From: Atriophallophorus winterbourni
Lineage: Eukaryota; Platyhelminthes; Trematoda; Plagiorchiida; Microphallidae
DNA: 64,000 bases
Direction of reading: 5' to 3'
Assembly (NCBI GenBank): GCA_013407085.1
Contig: JACCGJ010014621.1
Span: 1 to 64,000, forward strand
Shown here: piece after piece, positions 11,100 to 21,539 of the stretch
Layout of the letters: every line of letters starts with the position of its first letter
Numbering within the stretch: position 1 is the first letter of the stretch
Position numbers and translations under genes: made by a program
The notes under the pieces: generated by a model
Database searches by the model: none
What the model was told of the DNA's origin: nothing
What the model saw: the letters and a program-made list of their open reading frames with translations, nothing else

Positions 11100-12345
11100 T
11101 CAGTTTTTTTGAAGTTCAAAAGTATGCCAACAGATGAAAGTTTTCAACTACTCAGAGGAGCTAAAAATGATGTCCAAGAGACAGCTCATAGGTGTGCAAA
11201 CATAAAGTGGACTGAAAGTAGCATCGGAATACAAAAAGCTGCATACACACGTAGTTTTCACGGTATATATGATGGGATCAAAAGATTCCTTTGTCTTTAT
11301 AAACGTAAATATCTCTCAATCATACACTCTCTGCTAACCATATTGTAGAGAAAGCTCGGCTGATGGAAAGATGGTTCTAGCGCTCCTCTTCTTTCTACTC
11401 TATGGACAGCATGGTTTTACTTGAAAATGTTGAGCGTTTACCAACCCTTGAACGCTTCGATACTTTCATTAATTTTGATGAGCTCAACAGAGCAATCGAC
11501 CGCATAGCGTGAGGAAAGTCCCCTGGTGATTACTTAATACCACTTAAACTCATGAAATATTGCAGAACAGCTTCATTACAGCCTATTCATCATTGCTGGT
11601 AGAAATGTTTCCACATGAGATGCGAGATACCAAGATCATCACGCTATTTAGGAATTAGGGTGATCCTGGCGACCGAAAATATTACAGCAATATATCCATT
11701 CTGAATATATGGTCAGCAAATTGTTGGCTACAGATTTTCAGATGCGGCTATAAGAATCAGCTAAACAAAATTACACCGATTCTCAATATGGATTTTGTAG
11801 GGAATGAACAAACGCAGACACAACCCTCTCCCTGAGAAAACTTCAAGAAAAGTGTCGGAAACAGAATATGCCTTTATATGCTGATTTTATTGATATAACG
11901 AAGACATTTAACTACGTTAGCCTTGAGGGTCTCTTCAAAATGCTTGATCTTTTATGCTGCCAGCAAACCTAATTAAACTCGTTATTTCATTCCAATCTGA
12001 AATCAAGGAATCTGTCCATTTTAACGATTACAGTTTTAAAGCTCCTACAATTAGCTGAGAGGTCAAACAACGGTGTGTTCTAGTATACACGTTGTTCGTT
12101 ATTTTATTTGCTCTGCTGCTGGAATACGCTTCTATGAGAAGAATGAAAGTGATGACAAGCTTTCCAACCTCAACTGGTTGAGAGCACAAACCATGTTACG
12201 GGATGTTCTAATCGATTACCTGCTGTTTGTCGACGATGCAGCCATTAATGCTTATTCCCAAAAGCAGCTTCACTCGCCAATTGACTATTTTTCATTGGTA
12301 CGCGAAAACTTAGGGCTGACAATCCGCATGCGCAAAATGGAATGA
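11100..12345 (+). mobile_element. RTE-clade LINE fragment, heavily decayed
   Basis: Scattered over all three frames is the RT region of an RTE/BovB-like LINE. KSMPTDESFQLLRGAKND and VQETAHRCAN near 11118 are the linker before the RT. Next comes an AIDRIA-stop-GKSPGD-like finger near 11490, and KLQEKCRKQNMPLYADFID near 11840 (RT motif with the first catalytic Asp). Last is the open piece 12073-12345 with LLFVDDAAINA (F/YADD box changed to FVDD) and the trailing GLTI-RMRKME. Many stops and shifts. The 5' and 3' ends are not definable. Confidence 0.78.
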
Positions 12346-13860
12346 ATCCTAAAAAGTTATGTTTCCAAGTATTTGACACTTTCCCGTTATAATTATATTG
12401 GTAAAATACTACATTCCACACTAAAATATTCCAAGAAAACATTGATATCTCTTCGTCAAATTTGAACAGTAAGAATTCCTTGGATGTAATGAAGGATATT
12501 TGATATGAGGGCATTCTGTAAGGATTTGCTGACATTTTATGTGATCACCTAGCTTGAAATATCCAAACTTTTTATATTGAAAGAATTCATCATTTGCGGA
12601 TAATTGCTTAATGCTGTCTCTAGATTGTGTGAAAAAGAAATGGAGCTTATGTGTAAAATGACTGACATATAACGCAACAACAACACAAATTCTTTGGACA
12701 GAATTGGCGTGAAGGTAGCTGGTGAAGCATTCAAAATTTAGGGAAAATACAGTTAGGTTAAAGTGAGAAAACAAATTGCGTTCAACGTCAAGTAGAATGT
12801 GAGAACAAATCCTTCGAACTTTAGTAAACGTAGCGGTAAGATAATTGGTACAATCTAGTGCGGAATTCAAAGTGCATCACATCTTTTGACCGCATTGCTG
12901 CTTGCTATCGTGAATGGCTGAACAGCGATACATACACTAATAACATAGTTAGATGTGAAGCGTGGCTAACCAATAGGTTTTTCTGCATATCGTTTGCTTT
13001 CAACAAAATAAAAGTAATACAATAAATAAAGTTTTTACAGGAGCCATTTTTATGTAAATGCAAAATATATTAATCATGTAATCCTGAAGCGACGAGGATA
13101 TGACTGTGAACTACTCGGTTGTAACCGAGTACATGTTTATGTTAAACTCTGAAACACATGCGAACTAGCTCGACCAAAAATCGCTCGGTGTGCGCGCAAG
13201 TAGCTTTAGTATCGCTATATATAAAACAACTATGAAATTTGGACTAGAACTGTAGAACACTTGCAGCGATACCGATATTCTCGGATTGCAGAACAGATCG
13301 CAGACACATGGTGTGCTATTTTTAGAATACCGAGCTTCTTGCAATAATATGTGTACGGAATAATAAATCAATGATAATTTTACTCCATAGGAATAAACGA
13401 AAGACTAGTCGCTCTATGTATTCTAGCCGAATGCATTCGTGTACATTGTTTCAAGCTCACTTGCAATCACGTTAGTTCGAAAGTTTTTTTAAAGCACGGT
13501 AACATTTACTTGATATCATTACCAACCGGAACGATTTTAATACATTGTCCTACAATATAATATTGGTTTTGTGACTTATCTTTATCCACAGGCTTACCTA
13601 AATATGGAAGAAACTATGTGGTCAGTTTGTTAACCCTAGATTAATTTCGCGTAAAAATGTGGTTAATTAACTAACTGCATAAATATAGTCCTGATTATCA
13701 TCGATCGCCTATATTAAATTGCCAGTTTTCTTACGGCGCGTGAAACAAAAGATTGTTTGTTATGTGAACGAACGTAATTCTTCGAACGAAAATCCAAGAA
13801 AATTAAAAACAAACATTAACACAACTACGATTGTTCGTGGTGCACATGAACATCATCGTT
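12346..13860. other. No gene recognised
   Basis: AT-rich stretch. It contains a 149-codon minus-strand frame (12421-12870) with no recognisable motif or splice context, which I treat as probably fortuitous. Confidence 0.4.
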
Positions 13861-13867
13861 TCACGTT

Positions 13868-14600
13868 ACAAGATTCAACAATTTATGTCCAATAAAGTAC
13901 AAGGCTTCACAATAACCCAATCATGATAAATATTCGTTCATGAAAAATTAATAACAAATAATCATACTATGTCACGTATAGTCCAGTTGAATACTTACCA
14001 TGAGTAAATACGCAGGTGTCGTCAACAAATGAGTATCCAAATTTCGAATGAAATTTTCGACGCTGGGAGCGGTAACAATATTTTCATGGATGTCATTCCA
14101 AACTAAACAAACAGGTACGGAATAAAAAATATCGCTGCCAGCTAATATGAAAATTTCGAATTTGTAGTTTCGCTGAGTGGTTGCGTGTATGTTGTGATTA
14201 ACGCTATTTGAATACATGTTCCAAAGGATGGTGTGGAATATTTATTATTTTGTATGTCAGTAATACGTCACTCGTAAGCTTTTTAGAACTATGGTGGGGA
14301 GTCGCAGTTTCTGCAAATGTTCCTAGTACGTTAGTTTCCAGAATTTACTCACGAGTTTGGTTGCCCGAAGTTTAATATTTATCAAGCAATTATATATTCT
14401 TTTCAACCAGGGAGTCAAAACTTTCGATGCATGCACCATGTTTGGAATTAAGAGTGCTTTCATGATGGTGGGCAACGTTCCAGGCGAGAGTGTTCTGGAA
14501 GCTGACAAGAATGGCTTACAAGTATAATCTCGTATTAACTCAATCTTTGTTATATTAATAATGAGTCCTTCGAATAACCTATTCATGGCGATAATCAAGA
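13868..14600 (-). mobile_element. CR1-like LINE, 3' end of ORF2 plus tail
   Basis: Two minus-strand frames carry the C-terminal part of a CR1-type ORF2. At 14323-14598 is the post-RT region (ALLIPNMVHASKV..PWLKR, LRATKLV). At 13972-14217 is the extreme C-terminus (VWNDIHENIVTAPSVENF, equivalent to the usual WN-LP-VV-APS block). The element ends in the TTGAATCTTG-type tail seen reversed at 13868-13900. It is 5' truncated, as is normal for LINE copies. Confidence 0.72.
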
Positions 14601-14824
14601 ATGTATGAAATCAATAAATAATTGTAATTATATATTGAAAATCTGTTTATTTACATGATAGGGATGTTGGGCGCGTTTCACATGCCTAAAGGTGAGTCAA
14701 TGCAAATTACTTGCTAATGAAGGGTTTTGAGATATTTTCATGTAATTAAACGAGCGAACCTCAACATCTAATAAGACCAGAGCATATCTATCGTTTTATA
14801 GCACAAGTAAATAAACGAAGCAAA

Positions 14825-14858
14825 CATGCATACATACATACATACATACATACATACA

Positions 14859-14892
<34 letters not shown>

Positions 14893-14929
14893 CATACATA
14901 CATACATACATACATGCATACATACATAC

Positions 14930-14960
<31 letters not shown>

Positions 14961-14969
14961 CATACATAC

Positions 14970-15000
<31 letters not shown>

Positions 15001-15005
15001 CATAC

Positions 15006-15038
<33 letters not shown>

Positions 15039-15080
15039 CATACATACATATATACATACATACATATGCGCATATACACA
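14825..15080. repeat. (CATA)n microsatellite
   Basis: About 250 bases of CATA/TACA tetranucleotide repeat with a few CTTA and TATA interruptions. It creates long artificial frames on both strands (repeating Tyr-Ile-His-Thr and Met-Tyr-Val-Cys), which are not genes. Confidence 0.97.
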
Positions 15081-15239
15081 TGTTTATCAATATTCATAAA
15101 TAAATACAGATCATTTGTGAGACATTATTCCTTAAGATCTTCTGGCGAACCCTTTATTCTGCCTCGCGCCGTAGAAACTTTCATCTTCTCTTGATTTTTG
15201 AACCAAAATTTCACGACTCGCGTATGCCAGTATAACTTC

Positions 15240-15480
15240 TGATTTGATCTGAGCGCCACAACATATTGGTATTTGATAAGCCCCTCGAATGCATGACCAG
15301 GAATCACTTTGTGATTCCGTTTTTGAACATCGTGGTTCTTGTAAGAAATGTGTGAATTACTCATATACCAGTATAACTTTGTTTGTCAAAACTAACTGAA
15401 CCTGATCCTACGGTCTCCACCTGATGATGTCAAACATCCGAAAACCAGTTGTCATATGTCAGTTGGTGGATGTGAGTGGC
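15240..15480 (-). repeat. Minus-strand copy of the intron-1 dispersed repeat
   Basis: Read on the minus strand it has the unit tail (ACTGGTTTTCGG, then GGTGGAGACCGTAGGATCAG) followed by the next unit head (AAGAACCACGATGTTC), so it spans a junction of a former head-to-tail pair. The same order is seen at 5200-5640. Confidence 0.45.
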
Positions 15481-15764
15481 ACAATTTATTGTGCCTAATT
15501 CATTTAGATAATTTTCGAACACGAATTATCAAATTGTAATTGTTACACGACGGAATGAATATATGAAACTGATCATTACCTTGAAGTGTAAATCCCTGTG
15601 ATTTTAACAGGATTCTGTAGCGGAAACGCCAAGAAGCATCACATTGATTGCTAAAGATTCCGCCTTGCGATTGAAAGTTCTTTTACAACATCTCACTTGG
15701 CTTTGGTTCTGTTAAACGTTTTCTTGATACCTCAAATCCGGCTAGATTTGTCATCGTGCAACCA

Positions 15765-17520
15765 AGTTCAAGATTCAAGATTTATAGTGAAAAAGTAAAT
15801 AAATGTACAATACCATATGACATATGTATGTAAGGTAAACAAATCGTTACTTTAATGTTTGCGTTCATGTACGTCAAGCGAGGAGCAAAAATAATTCCTA
15901 CTGTGACAGGCAGGTAGGTAGTCTCGACCGGATATATATGATAGGGTATATTTGTTGTTCCAAGTATTTGTGCAAGTAGCAATCACTATATGATTTCATT
16001 AAACTTGGGCCAACACATTATTATTCTACATTAAAGATCGTTATGTTTCCTTGAATATCAATTGGTTTGATGAGGAAACAATTACTGGAGGTAGGCTGTT
16101 CCACAAAAAGCATTCACGGACTGCGTAAATGTTGCGGCGACAGTTTAATTGGGAATGCTGAATAGTCAGGTTGTGACTACGCGTCGGGAGATTGGAACCA
16201 ATTGTAAACAAGTTTTTCTGCGTGGGTGGGACCTCGAATGGATTATTCGGTGTCAGAATTAGGTCAGCTCGGATGCGTCTGCGCTCGAGGTTGAACAATT
16301 CAAGTCTAGTCAGTCGCTGCTCAAAGGGTAGAATATGCAATACAATAATCATTTTAGTTGCCTTATGATAAATCCCTTTGAAGAGCGAGATGTCTTGAAC
16401 TTCCGAAAATTCGTCTGAGAAAGCCAAGTATGCTACATGCAGTTGACCGCGAACTGCAGACAAATATCCGCACGCTCACATACAAAGATCTCTCTGAGAT
16501 ATACTTCACTCAAGCGTGTGATTGCCAAGTAAGAATGAGTACAGGAACGGTTTTCCCACTGGCAACGTTTTGCACTTGCAAAAGTTCAACGGCAGCTTGT
16601 TTACATCGCACCTTTTTCGAAAGATCGTTTATAAATATTAAGAACAGAATTCGACCGAATACTGAAACTTGTGGGACACTCCTCGCGTCTTCAATAGTAT
16701 GGCAAAGTTCGCCATTTATTTTGACTTTGGCTTTACGTTCAGACAGGTAACTTGTGAATCACGTTAGTAGATTTCCGGTGAATCCAACATTCTGCAGCTT
16801 CTGAAGTAGTAAGTAGTGATCAACTTGATTAAAATCTTTAGATATATATATCAGTAACAAGCATGTACGGAACTCCATTCGTTTATTGCTAGCGTCCAGT
16901 CGTTTAAATTCGTGAGCAAGTTAGACAAGTTTAAGCGAATTTTTCTAAATCCATGTTTTGTCTGAGAAAGAATTTCTTGGCTCTCGAGGTGCCTGAAAAG
17001 ACTTTCAAACAACATGCCTAACAATACTTTAGAAAGCACAGAAAGGAGCGTTACAATGTGGTAATTACCCGGGTCAGAAATACTGCCACTTTTGTAGATT
17101 GGTATAATAACTCCTGTGTTCCAGTTTGCTGACCTGATTCCTGCATTTAGAGCGTGTTTAAATAATTTACATACTGAGCCTCAGAGCTCCAGAATTGCCG
17201 GACTTATTCCGTCTTTCCCTGGGATTTGTTAACGTTATCCAGCGTAGATGCTTTCGCACAACCGTAAAATACACATTGACATAACTTAAGCTTTCCATCT
17301 CTATCAAACGTAACAAAAGAGTTGGCAGGGTGAAATCCTTTGAAAATATACTCGCGCCATTGCGTCAGCTGTATTTTCGACATTATCTGTCAATCCGTCC
17401 TCGGTGTGAACTGCAAAATCCCCTGATTTAACCGTAGTCGTGATGTTTACAATCGTATAGAGGGTATTTGGAAGTCGTTCCGTCCAAACACGTTGTTCTC
17501 GTATCACAGGAATCCTCCTT
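15765..17520 (-). mobile_element. CR1-like LINE, ORF2 RT to 3' tail, broken
   Basis: From right to left on the minus strand: pre-RT linker (17304-17507, DGLTDN, ARVYFQRI), then NYHIVTLLSVLSKVLL and HLESQEILSQTKHGFRK (RT fingers, 16851-17080), then a frameshifted GVSHKFQYSVEFC block near 16660 (the usual GVPQGSVLGPILF). Last is the C-terminal domain 16041-16463 (GIYHKATKMI, ERRRIRADLIL, FLWNSLPPVIV). It ends in the TTGAATCTTGAAC tail at about 15765-15790. Several frameshifts; inactive. Confidence 0.82.
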
Positions 17521-18940
17521 TTCTAACAAAAACAACAAGATGTTGCACAACGCCGCATACAGAGTGATCTAATTCTGGCATTCAAAATTGTCCACACAGA
17601 GTATCATCCACTCAAGCATGGATTATATCTCGAGAATCTTATTCAAACACTCAAAGTCATTCACCACCCCGATTTGATATTCGTTAGAATTTGGGTCAAT
17701 TGAAACGCCGTACCTAAAAAAAATCATACGCTTGGAATCGGTTTTGGTTTTCACTTCAAAACTAGATAAATCCATGACGAACCACATGATATGTGACTCT
17801 CCCTATTAGAAGTCGGTTGGTATTGTTTATATTCCATATACTTACTTATCATGCTGTTTTAGTTACCCTTACTGTTTTTTCTATAATAAAATTTCCAAGT
17901 TTGTAAATAATAGATAAACAACACACAAATAACATGCCCGATGTATTACTATATCTTTTTGAGATTTTGACAGATGTCATATTAGAGATAATCAGATTAA
18001 GATTTTCATTTTCATAATTCTGTTCTCAATAGGTTGATCATAAATAATCACGGGTAAGTATGATGTACGTCTTTAATTGCTTTGCTTTAGTTTTTCTTCA
18101 TTTTCCTGATTCCGTCTCTGTTTCCATCTTTTTCCATGTCAAGTCTCAAACGGACCTGCGTGCAAGCATCTTTTCGTAAAATAAATATTTGCTTAAAACG
18201 GACCTGCGCAAATTGATTCGCATCACATTTTTAATTTAAAATAAAACATTCATTTCGGCATTTATTACCTTTTGATGTAATCAACGGTTATCGCATAAAA
18301 CAGCTGCAACTTTATTCTATCATTAAGGGTAGATCGTACAATGCTCTAACTTTCGTATTGTCGTAGTGTTGGGGCAAACCGGAAAAGATTACATCAGGTC
18401 AATACAGTTCGACGGGTGTCATGTGACCTCTTACAATATATTTGGAACATCGGTGCAACATTAATCCCTTTACCCTCAAGTTTCACAGACATTTAAAGAT
18501 TGCGTCTCGTCTTATCCATGAAGTCGTCCGATCCAAACAAGTCGCGTTCTCTTGACGAATCCCTCAACTCAAGATAAAGCCGATTGGTCAAACGCGTTCA
18601 TTACACTCACAAAAACAAGTAACAAAGCGCATGTCTATCTTATATTGGCAAATTATATATTCACATTATTAGCTGAAACACGTCTGATCCTGTGGTCACT
18701 TCGATCTTATTTGTCATTCGATTTCTTGCCAACCGGAACGATTTAAACAAGGCTCATTTGACCGACATTGAAGTTTTTCATATCATTTGATATTGACCAT
18801 TTCCTCATGCTTCGAGGGATATTTTTGCTCGAAACGTTCCGATGAAATACTCAAGAAACCCGAATTACTACGAATTCACGATTATCGTCGACGGACGTTT
18901 TAGTGCTTCCATTTCTTAAGGTGTTTAGTGGGTGGTGCTC
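17521..18940. other. Mostly unexplained; short dispersed repeat at about 17773-17880
   Basis: No gene recognised. About 17773-17880 (starting ATGACGAACCA, then TATGTGACT and TCCCTATT) resembles 39655-39762, where a CR1 tail fragment follows, so it may be part of a LINE 3' untranslated region or a separate short repeat. Confidence 0.4.
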
Positions 18941-18949
18941 TGCATCTCA

Positions 18950-19030
18950 TCCGGAAGCTCGTGGTTAGCGCTCATCGCTAGTACTCTGTGCATCTCCACA
19001 ATATTTTGGTTGATGAAACGTAATTCAATG
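18950..19030 (+). mobile_element. tRNA-derived SINE head, tentative
   Basis: AAGCTCGTGGTTAGCGC resembles a tRNA A-box region and TTGGTTGATGAAAC, about 50 bases on, resembles a B box. Spacing fits an internal RNA polymerase III promoter. No complete cloverleaf and no defined tail, so a weak call. Confidence 0.28.
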
Positions 19031-19177
19031 GCAAGAAATGTCTGTGTTTCATTGATTATTCAGAGATGGGGAGAACCTATCGACCACGATTGGATTATAT
19101 ACCTGTAATTCACTGGAGTAATAGACGACACGCAGATAAATTTTGCATGCCTGAGTTAAATGATCAGGTGAAATTCA

Positions 19178-19442
19178 CCTTGAAGTAAGCGATTCAATCT
19201 GTTTATCTCCGTAGCCTCCCACGTGAGATGTTGTGTAAATCGGAATAGAGGATACACAACCTATAGCCGTAAACAATTTGGTCAATGCATTGCGCGATGG
19301 ATAAACGGATAGTATGCCACATGAGGAAGCAACCAGGATTGTGTTTGTACAATCTTCACCAGATAAGATTAGACATTGTGAATCGTTCTTCAAAGAAACG
19401 CCATGAAACTCGAATGTGTTGCTCATAGGTTTTATCACATCT
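19178..19442 (-). other. Unrecognised exon-like open frame
   Basis: On the minus strand an 87-codon frame has protein-like composition (DSQCLILSGEDCTNTI, VASSCGILSVYPS, TSHVGGYGDKQ). It is bounded by a CACATGCAG acceptor-like end and an AAG|GTGAAT donor-like end. The same frame continues upstream through a single TGA (MKCGIAGGGQSSKPL). This could be an exon of a minus-strand gene or a fragment of an element I do not know. Confidence 0.25.
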
Positions 19443-19964
19443 GCATGTGATATGTGTGATCATGTGATTGAACAAGATTGACAGTCGAACAGTGGCTTTG
19501 ACGATTGACCACCGCCAGCTATTCCACATTTCATTAAAGGTACGCGTTCCAAGTTGTACTGAAATCATCCCCGAACATTCAGTTAGGCGTACGATGTAAA
19601 GGCGTGCAAATATTGACATAGATACTTTCACGTAAAACAAACTCGCATGTGGACTACAGTTGAGTCGTGAGTGAGGGACAGTCAGAGTGATTATGCGAGC
19701 CCTAGAAGTACGCGAGCACGTGAGATTAAATAGCATTACAAACAGTGATTTGTTGAATTCAAAATATTGTAAGTCCTAATTAAATTTTCTCGGAAACAAT
19801 GACATTGTTGATCAAATAAATGAAGGCTTGTGATATTCTCATTGTAAAGTTTGCGACGGAGTCTTGTGACATGAAATATTTCGAGAGGACACGAATAGAA
19901 CGAGATTAATTGAATGAAGTTTTTTTCATGCAATTCACATTTGGTAATACCGTTGCAATTGTTT

Positions 19965-21060
19965 TCCCGAAGACTGTCTGCTATTAAAAAACGATCTCGA
20001 TATGCTTCACAGCTGGTCGTTGAAGAACAAACTGCCGTTTAACTTCAACAAATGCAGGCTCATTAATGTGGTGAATTCGCGTAACATATATGTTCACATG
20101 TCTTTGAAAATTGCAGTGACGAAAACGATTTTTGTGTCTGGATAGGCTTCAGTTTAAAAACCTCACTTCAAACTAACACTGCCTTCAAAAAAGCAACACA
20201 TGTCCTAAATATAATGAAACGGATATTTGAAAAATTTTCACCCCAGGTATTCACAAGGATCATGAATACATACTTGAGACCAGTCATGGGAAATGTAGTG
20301 TAGTCTTCACGACATTGGGGCCAGAAGAATGTTAAACTTATGCAGAGAATCTATCACCGCTCAACAAAAATAGTTCTCATCATTCGTAACAAGCCTTATA
20401 AAGAAAGGATAGCTAAACGATAGCTCTTACTGTTCACACCTGGTGACGACAAACCGCTAGTAACCTGTTGTGTTATTTAGGTGATTGGGATGTGACCACC
20501 AAAATATATTGGAACGATCTTATTTTCGCTAAGCATGACTCATCCTCTAGAACATGGTGAGTTTTAAGGTCTAATCTCTCACATGTTTCAGCTACTGACA
20601 CGCGTACAATTTCACGGAAAATGTGACAAATCATTGACCTTGGAAGTGATATCGATTTTAAATGATGAAAAGATGCCTGGCCTAGGCTAAATGTGTAAAC
20701 AATTTCGAACAAAGTCAACTGAAGATTAGTATACTTTAACGAGTGTCGAGCAAAGCAAGCTAGGTGATCTCATGTTGGGCTTGGTTCTCAGCAAACAAAA
20801 GTCAAAGGCATCATTGGGAATTCTGGTGACAAATCAGAAATTGAGCTATTCCACTACAGCGTTAGAATAATATGAAAATACAGTTTGTATTGCCACACAG
20901 ACAAAATATACATCTCCACAGATCTTTCCATTTGAACTCTGAATTGTTAATAAACTGCCGGCGATTCTTGAACAGCGTTATCCTTATCAAGGCGTCAGGT
21001 TTATAAAAGCGAGAATTAATGGCATATCTGACCGGAACTACCCGACACGGGAAAACTTAC
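19965..21060 (+). mobile_element. CR1-like LINE 3' part with an internal ORF1-like piece
   Basis: Post-RT motifs appear with stops: LHSWSLKNKLPFNFNKCR (near 20000), VFTRIMNTYLRPV (near 20250), IYHRSTKIVL and PYKERIAK (near 20355-20415). The C-terminal NKLPAILEQRYPYQGVRF is found only at about 20955. Between them, about 20580-20712 reads HGKCDKSLTLEVISILND, which is LINE ORF1 sequence (compare CDKSLTSDLVSIINGD in the ORF1 at 35429), so a second fragment is interposed. Confidence 0.68.
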
Positions 21061-21539
21061 GGCGCTCAAGCCGTCCATTGAAAAAATAACTGTCAACTTC
21101 TGTGCGGTCGCATTTTTTCGCTTCTAACACTTCTGATCATATCTTCGCCGAATCTGCTTGGATTTATCCCATTCCAAGAATTCTGAGCTAATTTCCATCA
21201 GATTTATCGGAATTTATTTGTTTTGCTCGTGTCAACTGATTAACAACGCTAAAGCGCGCAAACTTTTTCCATGGCTAACTATTCTAGGATTTTGCTGTCA
21301 TTGCAAAGATCGCGTCAACCTAGGCATTTTGGTACTTGTTCCCGTATTCTACCTTGTGTGGTTAGCGAGATATAGTAGATTATTTGCTAAATCACGAAAT
21401 CACGAGTTCCGAAGTAGCCACATCGACCTGTCAACCAAACGCCTACCACTCAACCGAGCAACCCAGTTCAGGCTACTAACATGTTTGACCGCATGACGAG
21501 ATCCAACATACGGACCAAAAAATCGATCAATCAAACTGT

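Noticed and set aside
12421..12870. 149-codon minus-strand open frame
   Set aside because: No motif, no signal peptide, no splice or promoter context. One frame of this length is plausible by chance in 64 kb of such base composition.
14788..15194. Long open frames on both strands (100 and 122 codons)
   Set aside because: They are translations of the (CATA)n microsatellite (repeating Tyr-Ile-His-Thr or Met-Tyr-Val-Cys), which lacks stops by composition.
15420..15480. CTGATGA followed by CGAAAA, resembling a hammerhead ribozyme
   Set aside because: Between the two boxes there is no proper stem II, stem III pairing is poor, and the base at the cleavage position would be G, which hammerheads do not use.
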